Origin: Cycloclasticus sp. 46_120_T64
Lineage (GTDB): Bacteria > Pseudomonadota > Gammaproteobacteria > Methylococcales > Cycloclasticaceae
Assembly (NCBI GenBank): GCA_002162695.1
Contig: MAAM01000010.1
Location: 1-64,000 of the forward strand
Length of the DNA stretch: 64,000 nucleotides
Reading direction: 5' to 3'
Below, one piece after another: positions 9,651 through 18,278 of this stretch (position 1 is its first letter; each line of letters opens with the position of its first letter). Under the pieces are notes generated by a model. The model ran no database searches, was not told where the DNA came from, and saw only the letters and a program-made list of their open reading frames with translations. The position numbers were made by a program, and so were the translations under genes.

Positions 9651-9672
9651 GCCTTAAGGAAAAGGAGTTTGG

Positions 9673-11127
9673 GTGATATATCGCGGTTTTGTCGTATTGA
9701 TTCTTGCTGTGTTGTTGGCGGCTTGTTCGGTTAATCCAGTATCTGGCAAGCGTGATTTTGTATTGATGTCTGAATCGGAGGAGTTGGCGTTAGGGCGTCA
9801 GCATAGCCGACAGGTGATGACGCGGTACCGCGCTTATGATAATGCATCGTTACAGCGCTATATTCAGTCCGTTGGCGATAGGCTGGCGGCGGTGAGCCAC
9901 CGGAACACGCTGCCTTATCGCTTTACATTATTAGACAGTACCGAGATTAATGCGTTTGCGTTGCCGGGCGGTTATATTTATATAACCCGAGGGTTGTTGG
10001 CGTATTTAAATAGCGAGGCTGAATTAGCCGCAGTATTGGGGCATGAGCTAGGGCACGTTACGGCGCGCCATTCGGTTAGGCAGCATAGCTTGTCGACAGC
10101 GACGCAAGTGATTGGTGGGTTGATGACGGCGGCATCGGGTGTGCGTGAGTTGGGCAAGGTGAGCCAGTTGTTAAGTCAAGGGATCATCAAGGGCTATGGG
10201 CGAGAGCACGAACTTGAGGCGGATGGTCTCGGTGTTGAGTATTTAGTGCGAGCAGGATACCCCGCATCGGCGATGCGAAAGGTGATAACCATTCTAAAAA
10301 ACCAAGAGCTGTTTGATAAGCAATTAGCGGCAGAGCAGGGTCGGAAGCCGCGGGCGTATCACGGCGTTTTCTCGAGTCACCCCGATAATGACAGGCGTCT
10401 GCAAGAGGTGTTAAGTCGAACGGTCGAGGTTCCGAGAAAGAGTGTCGGGCGTCGACAAGACGAAGTTTTCCTAAAACGCTTAGCCGGCCTAACTTATGCT
10501 GATAGTGAGCAAGACGGGGTTATTAGAGGCCGTACTTTTTATCATGCAGGGTTAGATTTCAAGCTTAATTTTCCTAAGGGCTGGTTGATTAAGAATACAG
10601 CTGATTCGGTGGTCGCCATCACGCCTAGTAATGATGCTTTTTTGCAGTTGAGTATGGAGAGTAGGCCTAAGGGGTTAAGTTCTCGGCGATTTTTAGCCGC
10701 TAAGCTAGGGCAGGTGGCGGTGTTGAGTGAAAAATCGTTGGCGGTGGCAGGGAGGGTTGGTCATAGTATGCTGATCAAAGGGAAAACGCCCTATGGTGCG
10801 GGCAAGGTTCGGGTTGCCGTGATTTTTGATGATCAACGAGCTTTTTTGTTTCATGCGGCCGTTAAAGAAGCGGCTGGGTTTAGCCGTTTAGATAGGCGGT
10901 TTTTAGCCAGTATTGAAAGCTTTGCAAAATTGACTCGGGCCGATAAGCGGCTTAGTAAGCCCTTAAAGATACAATTAACGCGACTTGGTTCTGAGGTGAG
11001 TAGCCTAAGGTCTGCAATAAAGCGTTCGCATATCCCGCACCATGCGGAGGAAAGAATTAAATTGCTAAATAATATTTTCTCTAAGGGAAAGCTTAAATCA
11101 GGTGACCTGATAAAGATAGTCCGTTAG
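9673..11127 (+). CDS. M48-family lipoprotein metalloprotease (BepA/LoiP-like)
   Basis: This 484-aa lipoprotein has a lipobox LLAAC (Cys18). The zinc protease motif is HELGH at residues 124-128, and the third ligand is Glu182 in ELEADGLG. The domain after residue 290 resembles the C-terminal extension of periplasmic M48 proteases involved in outer membrane protein quality control. The GTG start follows AAAGGAG. It stands alone between the rpmE terminator and gltA. Protease function is secure; the substrate is inferred from family. Confidence 0.88.
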   Translation: MIYRGFVVLILAVLLAACSVNPVSGKRDFVLMSESEELALGRQHSRQVMTRYRAYDNASLQRYIQSVGDRLAAVSHRNTLPYRFTLLDSTEINAFALPGGYIYITRGLLAYLNSEAELAAVLGHELGHVTARHSVRQHSLSTATQVIGGLMTAASGVRELGKVSQLLSQGIIKGYGREHELEADGLGVEYLVRAGYPASAMRKVITILKNQELFDKQLAAEQGRKPRAYHGVFSSHPDNDRRLQEVLSRTVEVPRKSVGRRQDEVFLKRLAGLTYADSEQDGVIRGRTFYHAGLDFKLNFPKGWLIKNTADSVVAITPSNDAFLQLSMESRPKGLSSRRFLAAKLGQVAVLSEKSLAVAGRVGHSMLIKGKTPYGAGKVRVAVIFDDQRAFLFHAAVKEAAGFSRLDRRFLASIESFAKLTRADKRLSKPLKIQLTRLGSEVSSLRSAIKRSHIPHHAEERIKLLNNIFSKGKLKSGDLIKIVR

Positions 11128-11217
11128 AATGATGAGTTGAACAAGAAATTATTTTAATAAATGCACGGTTTGTTGTGTGCGGGCGGGGCTGATCTCTGCC
11201 ATAAATAGGAGTTATAG

Positions 11218-12510
11218 ATGTCGTCGAAAAATTTAACGTTAACGGATAATGAAACTGGGAAAAGCGTAGAGTTACCCTTATTAGAAGGTACTTTAGGTAA
11301 CTCAACCATTGAAGTGAAAGGTATCCCGGGCGCGTTAGGGTACTTCACACACGATCCAAGTTTTGGAACAACGGCGAGTTGTGAAAGTGAAATTACATTT
11401 ATTGATGGCGATAAAGGTATTTTATTACACCGTGGGTACCCTATTGATCAGTTGGCTGAAAACAGCACGTACCTTGAAACTGCTTATTTATTAATCCACG
11501 GTGAGCTTCCATCTGCAACAGAACTGGAAGAATTTACCGGAATTATTCGTCGTCACACGATGATTAACGAATCATTGAAAAAATTCTTTGATGGCTTCCG
11601 TCATGATGCGCATCCTATGTCTATGATGATGGGCGTGGTCGGTTCATTGGCTGCTTTCTACCATGAAGGCTTGAACATGAATGACGACGAGCACTTGATG
11701 ATTTCAGCGCATCGTCTAATATCGAAGTTACCAACGATTGCTGCGGCTTGTTACAAACACTCAATTGGTGAGCCAGTTGTGTACCCACGTAATGATTTGG
11801 ACTACTGTGAAAACTTGTTGTATATGATGTTTTCAGTGCCATGTGAAGAGTATGTGGTTAGCCCAGTAGCGGCTAAAGCGCTTAATTTATTGTTTATCCT
11901 GCATGCTGATCATGAGCAAAATGCAAGTACTTCAACCGTTCGATTGGTTGGTAGTACAGGTGCAAACCCATTTGCTTGTATTTCAGCGGGTATCGCGGCG
12001 TTATGGGGTCCTGCTCACGGTGGAGCAAATGAAGGCGTATTAACCATGCTGGACGAAATTGGCAGCGTTGAAAACATTCCTAAGTTCTTAGCAAAAGCAA
12101 AAGATAAGAATGATCCGTTCAAGTTGATGGGTTTTGGTCATCGCGTTTATAAAAACTTTGATCCTAGAGCGACTATTATTCGTAAAGTTTGTTACGAAGT
12201 GCTTGACGAAACAGGCATTGATGACCCAATGTTTGAATTAGCAATGAAGTTAGAAGAAGCGGCGTTAAAAGATGAGTACTTTGTTCAACGCAAGTTGTAC
12301 CCAAATGTTGATTTTTACTCAGGCGTTATTTATAAAGCACTCGGTATTCCTGTTAGCATGTTTACCGTAATGTTTGCTTTAGCTAGAACATCAGGCTGGG
12401 TATCTCATTGGTTAGAGATGATGGCTGATCCAACGGGTCGTATTGGTCGTCCACGTCAGTTGTATAAAGGCGCGCCTAAGCGTGACTACGTTAGTGTAGA
12501 AAAGCGTTAA
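11218..12510 (+). CDS. gltA: Citrate synthase (type II)
   Basis: This 430-aa enzyme condenses oxaloacetate and acetyl-CoA at the entry to the TCA cycle. The active-site regions are intact: [24 protein letters not shown] and [15 protein letters not shown] ribosome-binding site lies 7 bp before the ATG. It is the long, NADH-sensitive Gram-negative type by length and N-terminal domain. A terminator follows at once, so it is monocistronic. Confidence 0.97.
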   Translation: MSSKNLTLTDNETGKSVELPLLEGTLGNSTIEVKGIPGALGYFTHDPSFGTTASCESEITFIDGDKGILLHRGYPIDQLAENSTYLETAYLLIHGELPSATELEEFTGIIRRHTMINESLKKFFDGFRHDAHPMSMMMGVVGSLAAFYHEGLNMNDDEHLMISAHRLISKLPTIAAACYKHSIGEPVVYPRNDLDYCENLLYMMFSVPCEEYVVSPVAAKALNLLFILHADHEQNASTSTVRLVGSTGANPFACISAGIAALWGPAHGGANEGVLTMLDEIGSVENIPKFLAKAKDKNDPFKLMGFGHRVYKNFDPRATIIRKVCYEVLDETGIDDPMFELAMKLEEAALKDEYFVQRKLYPNVDFYSGVIYKALGIPVSMFTVMFALARTSGWVSHWLEMMADPTGRIGRPRQLYKGAPKRDYVSVEKR

Positions 12511-12530
12511 GCAATAATCGCTTAGATTGA

Positions 12531-12557
12531 AAAAAACGCACCTTCGGGTGCGTTTTT
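12531..12557 (+). terminator. gltA intrinsic terminator
   Basis: AAAAAACGCACC-TTCG-GGTGCGTTTTTT is a perfect stem with a stable tetraloop and a T run. It reads as a terminator on both strands and could also serve ponA, which converges on it. Confidence 0.9.
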
Positions 12558-12695
12558 TTATGCCTGTTTGGTTTAGCTATATTTCTGTAATGCGGCGCTA
12601 TCATCGATATTTTCTGGCGGCTTATGGGGCCGCCAGCTTGAGTATTTAGAATAAAGGCTGGGTAAAGTAACCGAGCTTAGCGCGGTGATGGCTGC

Positions 12696-15176
12696 TTAGA
12701 ATAATTCGTCTAGGTTTTGTTGTCCGGCGTTAATGGTATTAGCGCTACTTTCATTGTCGCTTGACTCGGCGGGTGTGTTGTCGTGACGGAAATACTCAAA
12801 GATAGCTTTTTGGTTAGCGGGCGTGGTTTTTAAGCCGGTTTCAGGATCGATTAGCAGACCAACGATGCCATCAGGCTGGGCCAGTGGAATGTCAGGTCTG
12901 CCTTTCAGTGCTTCGCGCATAAACGCCATCCAGATCGGTAGTGCGGCGCGGCCACCGGTTTCTCTATTGCCGAGTGGTTTGCTATTGTCAAAGCCGACCC
13001 AGGCGACGGCAACCAAGGACGGATTGAAACCATTAAACCAAGCGTCGCGTTGATCATTGGTGGTGCCTGTTTTGCCTGCAAGGTCTGAGCGGCCTAAGCT
13101 GAGTGCACGTCGGCCAGTACCTCGTTTAACCACATCACGTAATAAAGAGTTCATTAGGAAGTTAATTTGCGGGCTCATTACACGTTCAGCGAGGACTGGC
13201 GCGGTCGTTAGCGTGTTATTGTCGGTTAATTCATCAGGTAAGCCTGTCTCTGTCTCGGTGTCAGTAAGAGCGGTTGTTTTGCTAACTAGGGAATTGATAG
13301 GGTTGGTGTTACTGAGGGGAGCGCTAACAGGGTTGGCGCGAAATAGTTCTTCAGCTGAGGCCGATACGATGCGGTCAATAAAATGGGTTTCTACGCGGAA
13401 ACCGCCATTGGCAAATACTGAGTAGGCGGTGGCCATTTGATAAGGGTTGGCGCTGCCACTACCTAATGATAGGGATAAGTTTTTTGGCAAGTTGTTGGCG
13501 TTGAAACCAAACTGAGTGGCAAAATTCCTGACGTGATTGACACCGATATCCCTGAGGATGCGGATGGACACGAGGTTGCGTGAATGAATTAGGGCTTCGC
13601 GTAAGCGGGTTGGGCCAAAAAACTTGCCGCTGTAATTTTCGGGCCGCCATTGTTGTTCCAGTCCTGCGTCATCGAAAACCACGGGTGCGTCGTTAATTAG
13701 GGTGGAGGTGCTATAACCCTTAGTTAAGGCGGCGGAGTATAAGATGGGTTTGAAGCCAGAACCTGGTTGGCGTTTGGCTTGGGTGGCTCGATTGAATTTG
13801 CTGTAATAAAAGTCATAACCACCGACTAGGGCGGTCAAGGCGCCATTATGGGGTGAAATGGCCACTAAGGAACCGGTGACATTGGGTACCTGAGCCAGCT
13901 CAAAGGCATCGTTATCGGGTTTTTGACGGATACGGATGATATCACCAGTAGCTAGAATATCGCTGGCGATACGAGGTTGGCGACCTTGTTTGTTCTCGTT
14001 AATGTACGGCCATGCCCAGCTTAAATCTTCCCATGTAATGTCGATATTTTGCTGTTCGCGATTCAGTACGCTGATACGTTGTTTGTCTATGGCAATGACG
14101 ATTGCTGGCTCGGTTTCACCAATCACCTTATAGTTAGATAAAGGTTTGAAGTCCTCGGCGTTAATATCGTGTTGATCAAGGTCTAGGTGGCCGAGTATGC
14201 CGCGGTAACCATGGCGTCGATCGTATTGGTGCAGGGCGTTTTTGACCGCGTGGTTGGCAGCATTCTGCTGCAAACCATCGATTGTGGTGTAGACGTGCAT
14301 ACCTGTGGTGTAAATATCTGCACCGTATAAACGATACATTTTATTACGTACCATCTCAGCAATATAAGGGGCCTCAAGCTCGATCGATGTGGCGTGTAAA
14401 CGAGCGCTAATCGGCTCCGCGATGGCGTCGTCAAAGTCACTCTGGGAGATATAGTTTAAACTGAGTAACCTGTTCAGCACGTAATTACGCCGAGTTAGTG
14501 CTCGTGTGGGGTTGGTGACAGGGTTAAATGCCGAAGGTGCCTTAGGTAGGCCTGCAATCATTGCTTGTTGGGCAAGACTTAATTCGTTGAGTTTCTTGTT
14601 GTAATAAACTTCGGCTGCTGCGGCAATTCCATAGGAGCGGTGACCCAAGTAAATTTTATTGAGATAAAGCGTTAAAATTTGTTGTTTACTGAGGTGTTGT
14701 TCGATGCTCAGTGAGAGAATTATTTCACGTATTTTTCGGCTGTAAGTTTTTTCCTTTGATAAGAAGAAGTTACGTGCGACTTGCATGGTGATGGTGCTGC
14801 CGCCTTGTTTTTTCTTACCCGTTAAAATGAGTTGGCCGGCCGCACGGGCGAGTCCGAATAGGTCGACCCCAGAGTGCTGGAAAAAGTCCTTATCTTCCGC
14901 CGCTAAAAAGGCGTTTATTTGTGTTTTAGGTATCTCTTCATAGCTAACGGGGATACGTTTTTTTTCACCAAATTTGGCAATCAGCAAGCCTTCTTTACTG
15001 TAGACGCTTAACGGGGTCTGAAGTTGTATATTAACCAGGGAATTGGGGTCGGGTAAGTTGGGGATAATCTCAACTTTAATATAGGCGGCTGCGACCAAGC
15101 TAGCAATAAGACCTGAAATCAACGTCCATTTTAACGACTTGCTAAATAAAGAAGAGGGTTTGCTGGTTTGCTTCAT
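12696..15176 (-). CDS. mrcA: Penicillin-binding protein 1A
   Basis: This 826-aa class A PBP carries peptidoglycan glycosyltransferase and transpeptidase activity. It has one N-terminal membrane anchor (about 15-33) and a GT51 domain with the catalytic Glu94 (AAEDKDFF) and QGGSTITMQ at 124-132. An OB-like insert follows, then a transpeptidase domain with SGFK, SRN and KTGTT. The gene is divergent from pilM, the conserved pseudomonad arrangement. The acidic, Asn/Ser-rich C-terminal tail is probably disordered. Confidence 0.95.
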   Translation of the reverse strand: MKQTSKPSSLFSKSLKWTLISGLIASLVAAAYIKVEIIPNLPDPNSLVNIQLQTPLSVYSKEGLLIAKFGEKKRIPVSYEEIPKTQINAFLAAEDKDFFQHSGVDLFGLARAAGQLILTGKKKQGGSTITMQVARNFFLSKEKTYSRKIREIILSLSIEQHLSKQQILTLYLNKIYLGHRSYGIAAAAEVYYNKKLNELSLAQQAMIAGLPKAPSAFNPVTNPTRALTRRNYVLNRLLSLNYISQSDFDDAIAEPISARLHATSIELEAPYIAEMVRNKMYRLYGADIYTTGMHVYTTIDGLQQNAANHAVKNALHQYDRRHGYRGILGHLDLDQHDINAEDFKPLSNYKVIGETEPAIVIAIDKQRISVLNREQQNIDITWEDLSWAWPYINENKQGRQPRIASDILATGDIIRIRQKPDNDAFELAQVPNVTGSLVAISPHNGALTALVGGYDFYYSKFNRATQAKRQPGSGFKPILYSAALTKGYSTSTLINDAPVVFDDAGLEQQWRPENYSGKFFGPTRLREALIHSRNLVSIRILRDIGVNHVRNFATQFGFNANNLPKNLSLSLGSGSANPYQMATAYSVFANGGFRVETHFIDRIVSASAEELFRANPVSAPLSNTNPINSLVSKTTALTDTETETGLPDELTDNNTLTTAPVLAERVMSPQINFLMNSLLRDVVKRGTGRRALSLGRSDLAGKTGTTNDQRDAWFNGFNPSLVAVAWVGFDNSKPLGNRETGGRAALPIWMAFMREALKGRPDIPLAQPDGIVGLLIDPETGLKTTPANQKAIFEYFRHDNTPAESSDNESSANTINAGQQNLDELF

Positions 15177-15380
15177 ATGGCTTTTATGCTTGTTGATGAT
15201 TGACGAAACGGCATTTAAGTTTGTTATTGTATTAGTTATGGTGATAAATCACATTAACAAGAAGAGTGCATATTTGATGTGAAATATGTAATAATTTTAA
15301 AAAGCACGGCTATACTCGTGTCTATATAATCGTTTTTGTTGCTAGCTTAGTGTGTTAACAACAGCGCGTATCCTCAGAAT

Positions 15381-15401
15381 TCTCTATGACGAGCATAGAG
15401 A
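15381..15401 (+). promoter_or_regulatory. Leader hairpin before pilM
   Basis: This is a perfect 8-bp inverted repeat, TCTCTATG-acgag-CATAGAGA, 24 bp before the pilM ATG. A TATACT hexamer at 15311-15316 may be the -10 of the promoter. The hairpin would lie in the mRNA leader just upstream of the AAAGGA ribosome-binding site. Confidence 0.45.
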
Positions 15402-15425
15402 TGATAAAGCGAAAGGAAAAAAAGG

Positions 15426-16487
15426 ATGTCTTTTTTCAGACGTAAGAACCCAAATGTATTAGGCATTGATGTCAGTAGCTCAGCCGTAAAGTTGATTGAG
15501 TTGAGTCAGCACGGATCACGTTATCGCGTTGAAAGTTACGCGGTGATGCCGTTACCTGAGAACGCGATTATTGATAATAACTTTTCAGATATTGATGTTA
15601 TCGGTGAAACGATTGCTACGGTTGTTGAGCGTTCGGGCACGAAATTGAAGCAAGCGGCTGTTTCCGTCTCGGGTTCAGCCGTCATTACCAAAATTGTTAC
15701 GATTCCATTGCCTGAGAATGACGATGAGTTAGAGGCTCAGGTTGAGTTGGTGGCCGATCAGTACATTCCCTATGCCTTGGATGAGGTTAATTTAGATTTT
15801 AGTGTCATTGGGCCGAATGACAAAAATGCTGGGATGATAGACGTCCAGCTAGCAGCTTCAAGACGAGAAAACATCGATGACCGAGTAGCGGTATTAGATA
15901 TAGCGGGTCTAAAAGCAACAATTGTCGATGTGGAAGCGTATGCATTAGAAAATGCATATGGTCTGTTAGGTAGTGTTTTGCCTGATTATGGGCCTGAAGC
16001 CACCATTGCGATAGCCGATACGGGCGCTACGGTGACCACTTTAAATATTATTCATAAAAATAAAGTTATTTATTCGCGAGAACAAGGTTTTGGTGGTAAA
16101 CAACTAACCGAAGAAATTCAACGGCGTTATGGTTTGTCTTATGAAGAGGCCGGGATGGCTAAAAAACATGGTGGTTTGCCGGACAGCTACATATCGGAAG
16201 TACTAGACCCGTTTAAGGATGTAATGTGCCAGCAGATAGGCCGTTCCTTGCAATTCTTCTTTTCCTCTAGTTCCCAACATAGTGTGGATCAAATTATTCT
16301 TTCTGGTGGCACCTCATCATTACCGGGTATCGATGCCCTCTTGGAAGAAAAGCTTGGAACACCAGCGGTCGTCGCAAATCCATTTTCTCAAATGACATTA
16401 GCGGCAAAAGTTAAGGCGCAAGCGCTAAGTAATGACGCACCTGCAATGATGATAGCAACGGGGCTTGCTCTGAGGAGTTTTGATTAA
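15426..16487 (+). CDS. pilM: Type IV pilus assembly ATPase-fold protein PilM
   Basis: This 353-aa cytoplasmic actin-like protein links the T4P alignment complex to the inner membrane by binding the N-terminus of PilN. The N-terminal phosphate loop (VLGIDVSSSAVKLIEL) and the later ILSGGTSSLPG are the signature of the family. It is the first gene of pilMNOPQ, with AAAGGA upstream, and it overlaps pilN by 1 bp. Confidence 0.96.
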   Translation: MSFFRRKNPNVLGIDVSSSAVKLIELSQHGSRYRVESYAVMPLPENAIIDNNFSDIDVIGETIATVVERSGTKLKQAAVSVSGSAVITKIVTIPLPENDDELEAQVELVADQYIPYALDEVNLDFSVIGPNDKNAGMIDVQLAASRRENIDDRVAVLDIAGLKATIVDVEAYALENAYGLLGSVLPDYGPEATIAIADTGATVTTLNIIHKNKVIYSREQGFGGKQLTEEIQRRYGLSYEEAGMAKKHGGLPDSYISEVLDPFKDVMCQQIGRSLQFFFSSSSQHSVDQIILSGGTSSLPGIDALLEEKLGTPAVVANPFSQMTLAAKVKAQALSNDAPAMMIATGLALRSFD

Positions 16488-17041
16488 TGGCTAAAATTAA
16501 CCTTCTTCCTTGGCGTGAGGAGCTACGAAAACAGCGCCAGACTGACTTTCTGATATTTTTAGCGGCTGGCGTTGTGACGTCAATGCTGATTATGTTAGCG
16601 GTACATTTTTCGGTAGAAGGCCTTATCGATAGCCAGAATAGCCGTAACCGCTTTATTCAAAATGAGATTTCAGTATTGGATAAGAAAATTAAAGAGATCA
16701 AGCAGTTGGATAAGACTAAAAGCAAGCTGCTTGCAAGAATGGAAGTTATTCAACGTTTGCAAAGTAGCCGGCCGGAAATCGTGCATATGTTTGACCAATT
16801 AGCAAAAACGGTTCCGGAGGGTGTGTACTTAACCAAATTTAATCAAAGCGGTAAGAAGCTTTCGATTGCAGGTAATGCCCAGTCTAATACTCGAGTGTCG
16901 GCTTATATGCGCAACTTAGAACTATCACCTTGGTTAAAAGGGACGAGTCTTAATGTGATTCGTTCAAAAGGTGCTGACATGAACAGCTTTACTTTAAAGG
17001 TTGCTCAATCAAAGGTCGTTGAATCAAAGGAGGGCAATTAA
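16487..17041 (+). CDS. pilN: Type IV pilus inner membrane protein PilN
   Basis: This 184-aa protein has a conserved cytoplasmic N-terminus INLLPWREELRKQRQ (the PilM-binding motif), one membrane helix (about 22-43), a coiled coil and a ferredoxin-like periplasmic domain. It pairs with PilO. The start overlaps the pilM stop (TAATG). Confidence 0.96.
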   Translation: MAKINLLPWREELRKQRQTDFLIFLAAGVVTSMLIMLAVHFSVEGLIDSQNSRNRFIQNEISVLDKKIKEIKQLDKTKSKLLARMEVIQRLQSSRPEIVHMFDQLAKTVPEGVYLTKFNQSGKKLSIAGNAQSNTRVSAYMRNLELSPWLKGTSLNVIRSKGADMNSFTLKVAQSKVVESKEGN

Positions 17042-17042
17042 T

Positions 17043-17624
17043 ATGAATTTTCAAGATATTAATTGGGACTTTAATGAAGCAGGGAGTTGGCCCGCTGTCA
17101 TCAAGGTTGCTGCGGTGGTGTTGGCTAGTATTCTAGTGATGGTTGCTTGGGTTTATTATGACACTGTTGATCAGTGGGATAGTCTAGCTAAAGTTGAAAA
17201 GAAAGAGCTTACGTTAAAGAAGACCTTTGAGCGTAAGCAGGCGAAAGCGGTGAACTTAGGTGCATATAAACAGCAATTAGCGGATATGCAGAAACAGTTT
17301 GGGGCGATGTTACAGCAGTTGCCAAATAAAACGCAGATTGCTGATTTATTGGTTGATGTATCGCAAGCGGGTTTAGCGAGTGGCTTGGAGTTTAATTTGT
17401 TTCAACCATCGGCTGAACGTAGGAAAGACTTTTATGCAGAAAAGCCCATTCGTTTAACGGTGGTCGGTAGTTATCATGAGTTTGGTGAATTTGTGAGTAA
17501 TTTGGCAGCTCTACCCCGTATTGTTACCTTACATAATGTGTCGTTGACACCAGGAAAGGGCGGTAACATGACAATGAATGCAACGGCGAAGACTTATCGT
17601 TATTTAGATGAGGATGATAAATAA
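17043..17624 (+). CDS. pilO: Type IV pilus inner membrane protein PilO
   Basis: This 193-aa partner of PilN has one membrane helix (about residues 19-37), a coiled coil and a periplasmic domain. I set the start at the ATG at 17043 (MNFQDINWDF), one base after the pilN stop, because upstream in-frame codons lie inside pilN. Confidence 0.95.
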   Translation: MNFQDINWDFNEAGSWPAVIKVAAVVLASILVMVAWVYYDTVDQWDSLAKVEKKELTLKKTFERKQAKAVNLGAYKQQLADMQKQFGAMLQQLPNKTQIADLLVDVSQAGLASGLEFNLFQPSAERRKDFYAEKPIRLTVVGSYHEFGEFVSNLAALPRIVTLHNVSLTPGKGGNMTMNATAKTYRYLDEDDK

Positions 17625-18163
17625 TGACTTCCTTTAACCCTAGTCAATTAATGAAGAACCTTAGTTATATTGCTTTTTTTGCTGTGCTTTCAGGTTGTAC
17701 GAGTGATGAGTTTGATGATCTGAAAGGGTATATTGCTCAGGTGAAGGCAAAACCGGCAACGGCAATCGAACCCATGCCAGTTATTAAATCGTATGAGTCG
17801 TACGTGTATGTGGCAGATAATTTAAGAAACCCGTTTCAGCCACTTGAAGAGCCGCAGCCATTTGAAGATATGGCCGACATTGATGGGCCTGGGCCTGACT
17901 TGAATCGAGAAAAAGAAGAGTTAGAGGCGTACCCACTGGATACTCTACGAATGGTTGGTATTTTATCGAGGAATAATGAGCTATGGGGTCTTGTTAGAGC
18001 GAGAGATGGCGTCATTCACCGTGTTCAACCTGGCCAATATTTAGGGCAGAATTTTGGTAAAATTATTGGGGTTCATGAGCAGCAAATTGATTTGGCTGAG
18101 TGGGTTAATACATCTACCGGTAAATGGTTAGAACGAGATGCTTCTTTAGCGTTGATCGAATAG
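17624..18163 (+). CDS. pilP: Type IV pilus lipoprotein PilP
   Basis: This 179-aa inner membrane lipoprotein (lipobox VLSGC, Cys25) joins PilNO to the secretin. The linker carries the usual NLRNPFQP motif, and the C-terminal beta domain includes the L-x-M-VG-L signature (LRMVGIL). Its start overlaps the pilO stop (TAATG). Confidence 0.95.
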   Translation: MTSFNPSQLMKNLSYIAFFAVLSGCTSDEFDDLKGYIAQVKAKPATAIEPMPVIKSYESYVYVADNLRNPFQPLEEPQPFEDMADIDGPGPDLNREKEELEAYPLDTLRMVGILSRNNELWGLVRARDGVIHRVQPGQYLGQNFGKIIGVHEQQIDLAEWVNTSTGKWLERDASLALIE

Positions 18164-18278
18164 TTGATTATGGATGAACATCGTATCTACTCTAATTTAA
18201 AGCCCATAGGGCGAAACTTATGCCTCTGGGGCACGACACTGAGAATTATTAATGAAATACGTAAATAAGGAAAAATTC

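Noticed and set aside
12823-13425. Plus-strand open frames across the PBP1A gene
   Set aside because: They are antisense shadows of ponA, with no ribosome-binding site or recognisable domain.
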